DNA from: an uncultured Pseudomonadales bacterium
Lineage (GTDB): Bacteria > Pseudomonadota > Gammaproteobacteria > Pseudomonadales > Azotimanducaceae
Assembly (NCBI GenBank): GCA_937921865.1
Contig: CAKZWF010000053.1
Span: forward strand, 1 to 43,654
Direction of reading: 5' to 3'
DNA length: 43,654 nucleotides
Position numbers and translations under genes: made by a program. Each line of letters begins with the position of its first letter. Position 1 is the first letter of the stretch. The notes beneath the pieces were generated by a model. That model was given only the letters and a program-made list of their open reading frames with translations, was not told the DNA's origin and made no database searches. Below, one piece after another: positions 1 through 7,862 of this stretch.

Positions 1-390
1 AATGCGCAAAGACTGAGCCAATGCTCGTGCTTGAACTTTGTCACCGAATAAACGTAAGGCACTTGGCGGCGGACCGATGAACGTTAAGCCGGCGGTGGCG
101 CAACGCTCGGCGAATTCCGCGTTTTCAGACAGGAAGCCGTAACCTGGATGCACGCAGTCGCAACCCTGCTGTTGGGCGACGTTTATCGCGGCATCGATGT
201 CCAGGTAGGCACCGACCGCGTCATCACCGGCTAACTCGACTGCCGCGTTGCTGTAGCGAGGGTGTAACGATTGGGCATCCGCTTTGGAGTACACGCCAAC
301 ACTTTCCATGCCTGACGCGGTTGCCGCTTTGGCTATGCGTATGGCGATTTCGCCGCGATTCCAGATAAGCACGCGTTTGTGTAGTGACAT
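1..390 (-). CDS. Biotin carboxylase subunit, N-terminal part (runs off the window)
   Basis: The complement strand encodes 130 residues starting MSLHKRVLIWNRGEIAIRIA and remains open to the window edge, so the C-terminal three quarters are missing. The NRGEIA motif, the HPGYGFLSEN motif near residue 90 and the GDKVQARALA stretch are typical of the N-terminal (pre-ATP-grasp) domain of biotin carboxylases in acetyl-, propionyl- or methylcrotonyl-CoA carboxylases, which carboxylate biotin using ATP and bicarbonate. Which substrate class cannot be told from this part. An oddity is Trp in place of the usual Ala before NRGEIA. The ATG is the natural start because the family begins only a few residues before this motif. 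Confidence 0.9.
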   Translation of the reverse strand, partial: MSLHKRVLIWNRGEIAIRIAKAATASGMESVGVYSKADAQSLHPRYSNAAVELAGDDAVGAYLDIDAAINVAQQQGCDCVHPGYGFLSENAEFAERCATAGLTFIGPPPSALRLFGDKVQARALAQSLRI

Positions 391-856
391 TGTCCCCCCA
401 AGGATATGGAATTAGTTTTTCTTAGAAAATACCACAATCGGTGTGCAGCGCAGGAAAACGATATCAGGTATCGGTAGAAGAGGGCGGCCTTTACCTGCGT
501 AGGCCAAATAGCGGGAACAGGCGCCTCTTGGCTTAGCTGTCATGTACATTCATGCGCTCGTGGAGCGTGATGGCTTCCGGATTGCCGACCGCATAGGCCG
601 TGACCCTACCCAGACCGGGATGGTCGATGGTGACGGGCACTTGCCGTGGTCGGGAAACCCGCTGCCCCAAGATTTTTTTGTACGCCATTACTTTCGGCAA
701 AGCAGGCGACGTTTTTCTGTGCGCCCATAGAAAGCCACCATGGACAATCTGATCCGATTTGATACTTAACCTGCTGGCCGATAGCCCTGTTAAAATTCCT
801 GTTCTCAGTAGCCGTTTCAGCAGGATTTCTCATTTGCAAAGACAGGATTTCACATC
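391..856. other. Intergenic stretch without a recognised gene
   Basis: This 466-bp stretch separates two divergent genes. I see no recognisable domain. A 51-codon open frame on the complement strand (533..688, starting MAYKKILGQRV, ending HERMNVHDS) looks somewhat protein-like and could be a small gene or a decayed C-terminus, but I could not place it in a family. The promoters of the carboxylase and of the DUF3089 gene should both lie here. Confidence 0.4.
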
Positions 857-2035
857 ATGAAGATAGTCCGGCGGACTCTGTTGGGGCTGCTCGCCATAGT
901 CGTAATTGCTGTTGGCGCCCTGTTCGCCACCGGCAATGGATCTGTGCTCCCACTCGGTTGGGCGTTCCTGTTCGGAGGCCCATCATTGCCATTTGATCCG
1001 ACAAAAGCTGCTGATCCACCAGACTACTCGGATCCAATAAACTGGGCGGCATTACCGGATCGCGAAGGTCTGGAAGATATGACGCCTGCACAGACCGTCA
1101 CATCTGTTACTCAGGGTGACGCGCCAGTCGATGTGTTCTTCATTCATCCTACTGGTTATCTGCGGGGTAACAGCTGGACACATTCGCTGGACCCGAACAC
1201 CGGCACGGAAGAAAACACTCAATGGATGCTGAGTAATCAGGCTTCTGCCTACAACGGCTGTTGCAATATTTTCGCACCACGCTATCGGCAGGCAAACATA
1301 TTTGCATACTTTCAGACTCCAGAAATCCGTGAAGAAGTGCTGGCTTTCGCGTATCAGGATGTTGCCCGCGCCTTCGACTATTTTCTCGCCAACTACAGTG
1401 AAGGGCGCCCGTTCATCATCGCCAGCCACAGTCAGGGCACCCATCACGGGGTGCGGTTGTTGAAAGACAAGATTGACGGCACGCCACTTGTAGTTCGTCT
1501 GGTTGCCGCCTATATCATCGGTGGTGGACTCTCTAATTCTCAGTTCGACGATATGCAGGAAGTCGAGGTGTGTAACAGCGCTACGGATCTGCATTGCGCA
1601 GTGCACTGGGATACCTATAGCGAAGTCGCATTAGACGAGGAGTTGCCAGACCGCCTTGGCAACGTCTGCGTTAACCCATTGACCTGGCGGCGCGACGGCG
1701 GATTGGCCGGCAGAGACCAGCATGCAGGCGCAGTGTCGGTATCGGGAAGTTTTCAGGTGGCACTAAGCGGTGCAGACGTGGCATCGGGGGTGGTATTCGA
1801 GCCGCTTGGCGCGGTGATTCCGAATATGCTCGAGGCTCAGTGCAAAGATGGGGTCTTGTACATCACCGACCAGAGCGATACTCAGTTTGGCAAGGTTGGA
1901 GGCTCGTTTGGCGGTGGCAACTATCATGGTCTCGACTATCCCGTGTTCCACATGGATATACGCGAAAATGCCAAGCTACGGGTCGCTGCCTATTTCGCCG
2001 AGAAAGTGCAGGGTCAGAGTAAAGTGCCAGAGTAA
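857..2035 (+). CDS. DUF3089 family alpha/beta-hydrolase-like protein with N-terminal membrane anchor
   Basis: This protein of 392 residues begins with a hydrophobic segment (about residues 5-28, LLGLLAIVVIAVGALFATG), suggesting a membrane anchor or signal for export. VDVFFIHPTGY near residue 90 and the nucleophile-elbow-like SHSQGT near residue 195 match the DUF3089 family, predicted alpha/beta hydrolases with no firmly assigned substrate. The frame ends in GQSKVPE followed by TAA, and these last codons lie wholly inside a copy of the dispersed repeat described at 2011. The natural C-terminus may therefore have been replaced, though the conserved body looks complete. No neighbour suggests a substrate. 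The start ATG has no strong ribosome binding site but precedes the hydrophobic segment directly. Confidence 0.85.
   Translation: MKIVRRTLLGLLAIVVIAVGALFATGNGSVLPLGWAFLFGGPSLPFDPTKAADPPDYSDPINWAALPDREGLEDMTPAQTVTSVTQGDAPVDVFFIHPTGYLRGNSWTHSLDPNTGTEENTQWMLSNQASAYNGCCNIFAPRYRQANIFAYFQTPEIREEVLAFAYQDVARAFDYFLANYSEGRPFIIASHSQGTHHGVRLLKDKIDGTPLVVRLVAAYIIGGGLSNSQFDDMQEVEVCNSATDLHCAVHWDTYSEVALDEELPDRLGNVCVNPLTWRRDGGLAGRDQHAGAVSVSGSFQVALSGADVASGVVFEPLGAVIPNMLEAQCKDGVLYITDQSDTQFGKVGGSFGGGNYHGLDYPVFHMDIRENAKLRVAAYFAEKVQGQSKVPE
2011..2035 (+). repeat. Solo left end of the dispersed GGGTCAGAG repeat
   Basis: The 25 bases match the left terminal sequence of the repeat copies at 4454 and 11548. The end is read in frame by the upstream gene and provides its last seven codons and stop. 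No further repeat sequence follows, so this is either a solo end or the remnant of a deleted copy. Confidence 0.8.
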
Positions 2036-2159
2036 GAAGCGACGCTGTTATTGCTTTGACGACGAATCATCTTACGATTGCAGATAGATATCGGTATGCC
2101 GATACGATGCATGTTTTGCATCTCAAACACTGGACTTCCCACGGTCTACTAGACACCTC

Positions 2160-2471
2160 CCGGCCACCACGATGGCCATGGTGATGTGAATGGTACAGCG
2201 TCGAATAGCTTTGTGGATTAGTGCATCTGACCGGCCATATCTCCGGCCATAGTCTAGTCCTGGAAGGCTCTATCTGATTGATTTCTATAGCCTATCGGCT
2301 TCGATTTGGCCGGCCAGAAACCCGGCCAGAAACCCGGCTGGAAAGCGGGGATAGCCAATCGTTGTAAACCGGCCAATAAACCGGCCATAAGTGGCTATAC
2401 ATGTGAATTATATATTTGATAAATATAGAAAAAGATAACATATTGAACCGGCCAAATAAGCGGCCGAAAAG
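2160..2471 (+). repeat. Clusters of a 12-bp CCGGCCA iteron upstream of fic
   Basis: The heptamer CCGGCCA, nearly always followed by an A-rich pentamer, occurs in clusters whose members are exactly 12 bp apart: 2160 and 2172 (variant ATGGCCA), 2231 and 2243, 2310, 2322 and 2334 (variant CCGGCTG), 2369 and 2381, 2448 and 2460 (variant GCGGCCG). All are in the same orientation. The last cluster ends 8 bp before the fic start codon and overlaps the expected transcription start. The arrangement is that of a multi-site operator; the helix-turn-helix at the end of the Fic protein is the obvious candidate binder. That assignment is inference. Confidence 0.75.
2416..2444 (+). promoter_or_regulatory. 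Putative fic promoter
   Basis: TTGATA at 2416-2421 and CATATT at 2439-2444 are separated by 17 bp in an AT-rich stretch lying between two iteron clusters. The predicted start of transcription would fall in the last cluster (2448-2466), so a protein bound there should block transcription. Confidence 0.4.
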
Positions 2472-2474
2472 CAG

Positions 2475-3671
2475 ATGGATGATCACGGTGAATCAATAGC
2501 TCTAATGGAGCCAGTTAAGCTCTCGGAGACGGCTTCGGGGCGCAGTGAGCTTACCGATATGTCGTTTGAATTGGCTCAAGCTTCAGCAAGCTTCCGTAGC
2601 AGCCTCCCAGAGCAAATAGTCAAATCGCTTACAGAATTAGTGAGAGGCATGAGCTGCTACTACAGCAACCTTATCGAAGGGCATGACACACACCCTGTTG
2701 ATATTGAACGGGCGCTTAAACAGGAGTTCAGCGAAGACCCTGAGAAACGCAATCTGCAACTGGAAGCCGCAGCACATATGTCTGTGCAAAGTTGGATAGA
2801 CGAAGGCGGATTGGACGGTGGTCTCGCCCTCACCTCGGAAGGGATCAAAGAGACACATAGACGCTTCTGCGAACAGCTGCCGCCTGAGCTATTGGTGGTT
2901 TCCGATACTGATACCGGCGAAGAGCTCGAAGTTGTTCCAGGCGAATTCAGAGAGCGCGACGTTAAGGTTGCACGGCACACTCCAGTAAGCCCCGGGGCCG
3001 TTCCCAGGTTCATGCAAAGATTCGAGCAGGTCTTTCAGCCGTTAAAGAAGTCAGAGCTGGTCATTGCCACCGCTGCGATACATCATCGCTTTGCGTGGAT
3101 CCATCCGTTTTTAGATGGCAACGGTCGTGTTTCGCGATTGATGTCCCACGCAATTCTTCGCGAAACGCTGGATACGGGATCGATCTGGTCTGTTTCGCGC
3201 GGGTTGGCTCGATCAGTTGATGAATATAAAACCCGGCTTGAGAGCTGCGACATGCCTCGAAAAGGTGCTCTGGATGGTCGAGGAAGTCTCAGTGAAGAAG
3301 CGCTTGTCGAGTTTACGAAATATTTTTTAGGCGTTTGCCATGACCAGGTGTCGTTTATGGAAGAGTTGGTCCAGCCGGAAAGGCTTCGAGAGCGAATATT
3401 GAAGTGGACGTCGAATGAGGTGGACGCGAATCGCTTAGAAGACAGATCTGCTCGGTTAATGGAAGGGCTGCTCTATAGAGGAGAAATTGCGCGCGGTGAG
3501 GTGCAGGAACTGCTGGGTGTAAGTGAGCGTCAATCCAGGCGGGTAGTTTCGAAATTGGTCAATAGGGGGGTGATAGTGTCTGAGACGTCTAAGGCTCCCT
3601 TGCGTCTGGCCTTTCCAGCGGCTCTATCACATGCATGGATGCCTGGATTGTTTCCCGAAAAGGCAGGATAG
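2475..3671 (+). CDS. Fic-domain protein with C-terminal helix-turn-helix (putative self-regulated AMP transferase)
   Basis: Fic enzymes transfer AMP (or another nucleotide moiety) to hydroxyl groups of target proteins. This 398-residue protein has the complete active-site loop, HPFLDGNGRVSR from about residue 210, with catalytic His. An SNLIEG motif at residues 64-69 fits the [S/T]xxxE[G/N] inhibitory helix, with Glu68 expected to block ATP, so it would be an N-terminally inhibited (class II) Fic. The last 70 residues hold a helix-turn-helix region (EIARGEVQELLGVSERQSRR) that probably binds DNA. Start at 2475 gives the longest frame; an ATG at 2505 is an alternative and neither has a convincing ribosome binding site. 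The iteron clusters upstream suggest autorepression. No partner antitoxin gene is adjacent. Confidence 0.9.
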   Translation: MDDHGESIALMEPVKLSETASGRSELTDMSFELAQASASFRSSLPEQIVKSLTELVRGMSCYYSNLIEGHDTHPVDIERALKQEFSEDPEKRNLQLEAAAHMSVQSWIDEGGLDGGLALTSEGIKETHRRFCEQLPPELLVVSDTDTGEELEVVPGEFRERDVKVARHTPVSPGAVPRFMQRFEQVFQPLKKSELVIATAAIHHRFAWIHPFLDGNGRVSRLMSHAILRETLDTGSIWSVSRGLARSVDEYKTRLESCDMPRKGALDGRGSLSEEALVEFTKYFLGVCHDQVSFMEELVQPERLRERILKWTSNEVDANRLEDRSARLMEGLLYRGEIARGEVQELLGVSERQSRRVVSKLVNRGVIVSETSKAPLRLAFPAALSHAWMPGLFPEKAG

Positions 3672-3839
3672 GAGATACTCGGAATATGAAGCATTTAGTT
3701 CAATATAGGATGGATGTGCCCGTCCATTGGCATTGTATCGGGCGCCGTATTGTCTGGTTTCAGACAGTCCGGTAGGGGGCAAAGAGTGCTACGCAGGTGT
3801 TGAAGTCCCATGGCATGAGTCGATAGCCGGTTGCCACTG

Positions 3840-4406
3840 TCAATCGCGCGACTTGCTCCGACTCAGCCTGATCCATTCAACTTCCAGTGCGAACGCCCCA
3901 TCCCGCTTGTCTGCGATCATGAAGCCAATACTGTTCATGTCAGATGGCTTCAGCGGCGGACGATCGAGCTTGCGCCCACGCCAACTGGGCTGAAATGTCG
4001 AAAAGGGAAGATCGATGATCTCCCATTCTCCATTTCGAGTTGGAAAGTCAGCCATGTAAGCGAAATCCGATCCCGCAGTCACAATGCGAAACTTGTAGGT
4101 TCGTCCGTCTCCGCGCACTTTCAGCTTCAATCCATCGTGTCGCCCTATATCGAGTTGTTCAGGTTCCGTGCGAATAGAAGCGAAACCCCCACCATTGGTA
4201 TTGATCTCGCCACGGAACACCAGCCGGCCGTCCGATATCTTGAAGTCTCCGCTCGATCGTCCGCCCATCACGTTGTCGTTGACTACTGTCCACACGAGTT
4301 CGGGTTGTGGTGAGTGGAAATTAACCAACTCTTTCAGGTCATTGAAATCCGGTTCTGCCATCTGCGAAATACTCACTGACACGGCTAAGAGTAAACTCAA
4401 CATCAC
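3840..4406 (-). CDS. CIA30-domain protein, probably exported
   Basis: This protein of 188 residues starts with a short hydrophobic segment (LSLLLAVSVSIS) that could be a signal sequence. The motif NDNVMGGRSSGDF near residue 43, followed by a beta-rich stretch with FRGEINTNGGGFASIR, is characteristic of the CIA30 / galactose-binding-like domain (named after the complex I intermediate-associated protein 30). Bacterial members are mostly uncharacterised single-domain proteins, so a role in complex I assembly cannot be assumed. It is divergent from the ABC transporter genes, and the region between the two is filled by a MITE-like element whose left end begins about 50 bp from this start codon. 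A later Met (residue 16) is a possible start if there is no signal peptide. Confidence 0.8.
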   Translation of the reverse strand: MMLSLLLAVSVSISQMAEPDFNDLKELVNFHSPQPELVWTVVNDNVMGGRSSGDFKISDGRLVFRGEINTNGGGFASIRTEPEQLDIGRHDGLKLKVRGDGRTYKFRIVTAGSDFAYMADFPTRNGEWEIIDLPFSTFQPSWRGRKLDRPPLKPSDMNSIGFMIADKRDGAFALEVEWIRLSRSKSRD

Positions 4407-4453
4407 GCGATGTTCGCAACGAAAACGTCAAGAAGCAATCGAATCTGAGGGCA

Positions 4454-4677
4454 GGCAGAGTAAAGTGCCGGAGTAAGCTCTGGCATTCTCATCGTTTTCC
4501 CTTTCTCAGGAAATTCCTGTGCTGAGAACCGGAACGATGTTGCGCGAAATGGCGGGGCAGGTGCTGTCTTTGATTATGCGATCAGCAAACCAGCGGTGAA
4601 GTTGGCACAAGTCGCGAAGTTTGTGCGCATGAAATGTGAAAGATTGTGCGCTTACTCTGGCACTTTACTCTGAGCCC
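4454..4677. mobile_element. Full-length MITE-like element, copy 1
   Basis: Left end CAGAGTAAAGTGCCGGAGTA (from 4456) and right end TACTCTGGCACTTTACTCTG (to 4672) form inverted repeats of about 25 bp. An internal hairpin (about 4490-4546) pairs ATCGTT with AACGAT and TTCTCAG with CTGAGAA. The element encodes no protein. Its interior is shared with the copies at 9095 and 11548. It occupies most of the divergent intergenic region between the CIA30 gene and the ABC transporter operon. No target-site duplication is obvious. Confidence 0.8.
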
Positions 4678-4749
4678 ATTACTCGCAATTATGATTCGCA
4701 GACCAGTTTCGAGCCGCTTCAGCTATGCATTAGAAACACAGGGACATTT

Positions 4750-5493
4750 ATGCACTCGAAAGCACCGGCGAATCTACCCTCTAAAACTCCCAAAGTGACC
4801 CTGTCGGCTCGAGATCTGATCAAAGTCTACCAAGCCGGAACTGTTGAGATTCGGGCCCTGGATGGGGTTGATCTGGATTTGTACGAAGATGAACTGGTTG
4901 TTCTCGTCGGCCCGTCTGGAAGCGGAAAATCCACCTTGCTCAACATACTCGGTGGGCTGGATGCACCCACTTCAGGCCAGGTATTTTTCCGTGGCCAGCA
5001 GTTGGATTTAGAAAACGACGCCATAATCACAGAATACCGTCGTAAGCACGTTGGCTTTGTGTTCCAGTTCTACAACTTGATCGCAAGTTTGACAGCGCAG
5101 GAAAACGTAGCACTTGTCACCGAAATTGCTGAAGCACCTTTAACGCCGACGGAAGCGCTATCCCTGGTTGGACTTGGTGACCGGCTGAACGCTTTTCCTG
5201 CCGAATTGTCCGGTGGCGAGCAGCAACGTGTTGCCATTGCGCGCGCCATCGCCAAACAACCGGATTTGTTGTTGTGCGATGAACCTACCGGTGCTTTAGA
5301 CAGCAAAACGGGAATTCTGGTGCTGGCAGCGTTGGAGCAGGTCAATCGTGAACTGGGTACCACCACAGCTCTGATCACTCACAATCGGTCGATTTCCGGC
5401 ATGGCTGATCGGGTTTTTCGATTCGGCGACGGTCGAATTGTTGAAACGTCTATCAATGCAGCGCGGGTGCCCGTAGACGAGTTGGTTTGGTAA
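4750..5493 (+). CDS. ABC transporter ATP-binding protein (MacB/LolD/DevA type)
   Basis: This 247-residue ATPase would power the membrane protein encoded next. It shows Walker [10 protein letters not shown] at residues 55-63, a Q-loop in FVFQFYNL, the signature [14 protein letters not shown], Walker [13 protein letters not shown] and the switch His in ALITHN. The GEQQR signature and short N-terminus place it in the LolD/MacB group. An in-frame extension to 4636 exists but runs through the repeat, so the ATG at 4750, preceded by AGGGA, is preferred. It is the first gene of a tight three-gene operon (permease 2 bp after the stop, then adaptor). The substrate is not evident; lipids, peptides or hydrophobic toxins are typical. 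Confidence 0.93.
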   Translation: MHSKAPANLPSKTPKVTLSARDLIKVYQAGTVEIRALDGVDLDLYEDELVVLVGPSGSGKSTLLNILGGLDAPTSGQVFFRGQQLDLENDAIITEYRRKHVGFVFQFYNLIASLTAQENVALVTEIAEAPLTPTEALSLVGLGDRLNAFPAELSGGEQQRVAIARAIAKQPDLLLCDEPTGALDSKTGILVLAALEQVNRELGTTTALITHNRSISGMADRVFRFGDGRIVETSINAARVPVDELVW

Positions 5494-5495
5494 CC

Positions 5496-7859
5496 ATGCA
5501 TCCTCTGAATCGGAAAATATTCCGCGATTTGAAACGTCTGCGCGGCCAGGCGTTTGCTATTGCAATGATCGTCGCCAGCGGCATTGGCGTGCTTGTCATG
5601 TCGCTTTCTGCGATGCAGGCATTAACGGATACCACGCAGGCCTACTATGAGCGGTATCAATTTGCCGACGTTTTTGCTGTCACCAAACGAACACCCATGC
5701 ATGTGGTGCGTGAACTCGAAGGTATCGATGGCGTGCGTACTATTGAACCGCGCATAGTTCAGTACGCAACAATCGACGTTGAATCATTTCCCGAGCCGAT
5801 AGCCGGGTCATTCGTTTCGATACCCGAAAATCACCCACCGCGTCTGAACCAGCTTGCACTGCGGGCAGGAAGGATGCCCCTCGATACAGAGCCAGACGAA
5901 ATTCTGATAAACGAGCCCTTCGCCGAGGCTCATGCACTTGCGCCAGGCGACACGATCGAGGCTTTGCTGAATGGCCGCAAACGTGTGCTGAATATTGTCG
6001 GGCTCGCACTTTCACCAGAATTTGTGTACGCGATCGGCCCTGGTACCTTGATGCCGGATGCCGCCCGCTATGGAGTTGTCTGGATGGGGCAAAAGGCACT
6101 GGCTGCGGCTTATGATCTCGACCATGCATTTAACAATGCTGCCTTCAGTCTCTGGCCTGGATCGCCCATAGCTTCTGTGCTGCGCAGCATCGATGACATC
6201 TTGGAAAAGTACGGTGGTATTGGTGCAATCGCCCGGGATGATCAGATCTCGAACTGGTTCGTAATGAACGAAATTGAGCAATTGAAAAGCATCGCAAGCA
6301 TCATGCCACCGATCTTCCTGGCTGTGGCTGCTTTCCTGACAAATATGGTGCTGGCGAGATTGGTTTATATTGAACGAGCAGAGATCGGATTGCTTAAAGC
6401 CTTTGGCTACACAGATGTAACGATGGCCTGGCACTATATCAAATTCGTTTTAATAATCTGCGCAGCAGGGGTAATCATCGGTTGGGGCTTAGGCTATTGG
6501 CTGGGTCATTGGATGACCACCATGTATGCTGACTTGTTTCGATTCCCCCTGCTTGTATTTGCACCACGCTACGATATTTATGTGCTCTCCGCCACGATTA
6601 GCATCGGTGCCGCGCTGATTGGCGCCATTGGTGCCGTGCGATTCGCCGCATCGCTGCCTCCTGCCGAGGCTATGCGCCCGCCCTCACCGCCAGCATTTCG
6701 ACATCACTCGTCTTTACTGGCAGGGCTGGTCGAACATTTAGATCAGCCCACCCGCATCATATTTCGCCAGGTGTTCAGGCGCCCGTTGCGCACGTTGCTG
6801 ACGAGCCTGGGTGTGTCTGCGTCAGTAGCGGTTCTAGTCGCCAGCCTGCAATGGCTGGACGCGATCGACTACATGATTGAAGACTATTTCACGAATCAGC
6901 AACGACAAGACATTACAATATCCTTGGTTGAGGCTGCCAATACGGATGTAGTTAACGACCTGGCAAGACTCCCAGGCATACAGGCAGTAGAGCCGCATCG
7001 CGCGGTAGCCGCTCGCCTTCATTTCGGTCCGCGTTATCGCCGCGAAGCCGTTATTGGATTGCCCCAGAACGGCGAACTTGAAGTGCTGCATGACGTTCAT
7101 GGCAGTCGTGTTCCGCTACCCGGTAATGGACTACTGGTGTCTAGCGCTATGGCGGATATATTGGGTGCCGGGGTTGGTGACGCCGTCATCGTTGAGGTAT
7201 TGGAAGGTCGCAGGCCTATCGTCGCGATCGAGGTGGCAGCCATTTTCGAAACGCTCATTGGCACGCCGGTTTATATGGAGTTTGAGGCACTGAACCGGAC
7301 ACTCAATGAACCTGAACGTACAAATTTGCTGGTGGCCGTGTTTGATGAACGCCAACAACAGCACTTGTATGAAACGATCAAAGAGCTGCCCACCGTTGCA
7401 GGCGTGGTGCTGAAGCGGGCGGCAATCGATCTTTTCGACCAAACCATCGGCGAAACCATGCTGATCATGATCTTCTTCTATGTGGCGTTCGCCTCGACGC
7501 TCGCGTTTGGTGTGCTCTACAACAATATGCGAATCTCGCTATCGGAGCGTGGTCGCGAGCTTGCCACCCTCAGGGTACTCGGTTTTACCAATGCAGAAAT
7601 CGCCTACATGCTTTTTGGTGAGGCGGCAGTGCTCACACTGATCGGACTGCCGCTGGGTTGTTTGCTCGGTTGGTTGTTGGCTGTTTTCATGGCCCAAGGG
7701 TTCAATACTGAATTGTTCCGAATCCCGGTCGTTATTGAAGCCTCCACATACGGCTACAGCATGCTGGTGGTATTAACCTCCGCATTTGCCTCCGCATTGC
7801 TGGTCGAGCGGCGTCTTGTTCGACTTAATCTGATCAGCGTCCTGAAAACTAGGGAGTAA
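5496..7859 (+). CDS. ABC transporter permease with two FtsX-type domains
   Basis: This large permease has 787 residues with a hydrophobic N-terminal segment (AIAMIVASGIGVLVMSL), a periplasmic region, a three-helix FtsX block around residues 265-400, another hydrophobic segment near residue 445 (SLGVSASVAVLVASL), a second periplasmic region and a second FtsX block at the C-terminus (residues 650-780). This duplicated layout is that of two-fold FtsX/MacB-like permeases working by mechanotransmission rather than classical transport through the membrane. The ATG at 5496 follows the ATPase stop by 2 bp; an upstream TTG at 5487 would overlap that gene. Together with the ATPase and the adaptor it should form an envelope-spanning exporter; an outer membrane TolC-like partner is not in the window. 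Confidence 0.9.
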   Translation: MHPLNRKIFRDLKRLRGQAFAIAMIVASGIGVLVMSLSAMQALTDTTQAYYERYQFADVFAVTKRTPMHVVRELEGIDGVRTIEPRIVQYATIDVESFPEPIAGSFVSIPENHPPRLNQLALRAGRMPLDTEPDEILINEPFAEAHALAPGDTIEALLNGRKRVLNIVGLALSPEFVYAIGPGTLMPDAARYGVVWMGQKALAAAYDLDHAFNNAAFSLWPGSPIASVLRSIDDILEKYGGIGAIARDDQISNWFVMNEIEQLKSIASIMPPIFLAVAAFLTNMVLARLVYIERAEIGLLKAFGYTDVTMAWHYIKFVLIICAAGVIIGWGLGYWLGHWMTTMYADLFRFPLLVFAPRYDIYVLSATISIGAALIGAIGAVRFAASLPPAEAMRPPSPPAFRHHSSLLAGLVEHLDQPTRIIFRQVFRRPLRTLLTSLGVSASVAVLVASLQWLDAIDYMIEDYFTNQQRQDITISLVEAANTDVVNDLARLPGIQAVEPHRAVAARLHFGPRYRREAVIGLPQNGELEVLHDVHGSRVPLPGNGLLVSSAMADILGAGVGDAVIVEVLEGRRPIVAIEVAAIFETLIGTPVYMEFEALNRTLNEPERTNLLVAVFDERQQQHLYETIKELPTVAGVVLKRAAIDLFDQTIGETMLIMIFFYVAFASTLAFGVLYNNMRISLSERGRELATLRVLGFTNAEIAYMLFGEAAVLTLIGLPLGCLLGWLLAVFMAQGFNTELFRIPVVIEASTYGYSMLVVLTSAFASALLVERRLVRLNLISVLKTRE

Positions 7860-7862
7860 CAG

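Noticed and set aside
542..839. Short open frames of 62 and 77 codons on opposite strands
   Set aside because: No recognisable motif, no ribosome binding site, and mutual overlap.
2160..2471. CRISPR array or iteron-type replication origin
   Set aside because: Repeats are only 12 bp in tandem with no spacers of constant length, no cas genes, and no replication initiator gene or DnaA-box cluster nearby.
4440..4690. Target-site duplication around MITE copy 1
   Set aside because: Flanking bases do not show a convincing short duplication; element ends are not defined well enough.
4636..4749. Longer N-terminus of the ABC ATPase
   Set aside because: The extension reads through the right end of the MITE (encoding TLALYSEPI); the ATG at 4750 has a ribosome binding site and fits family length.
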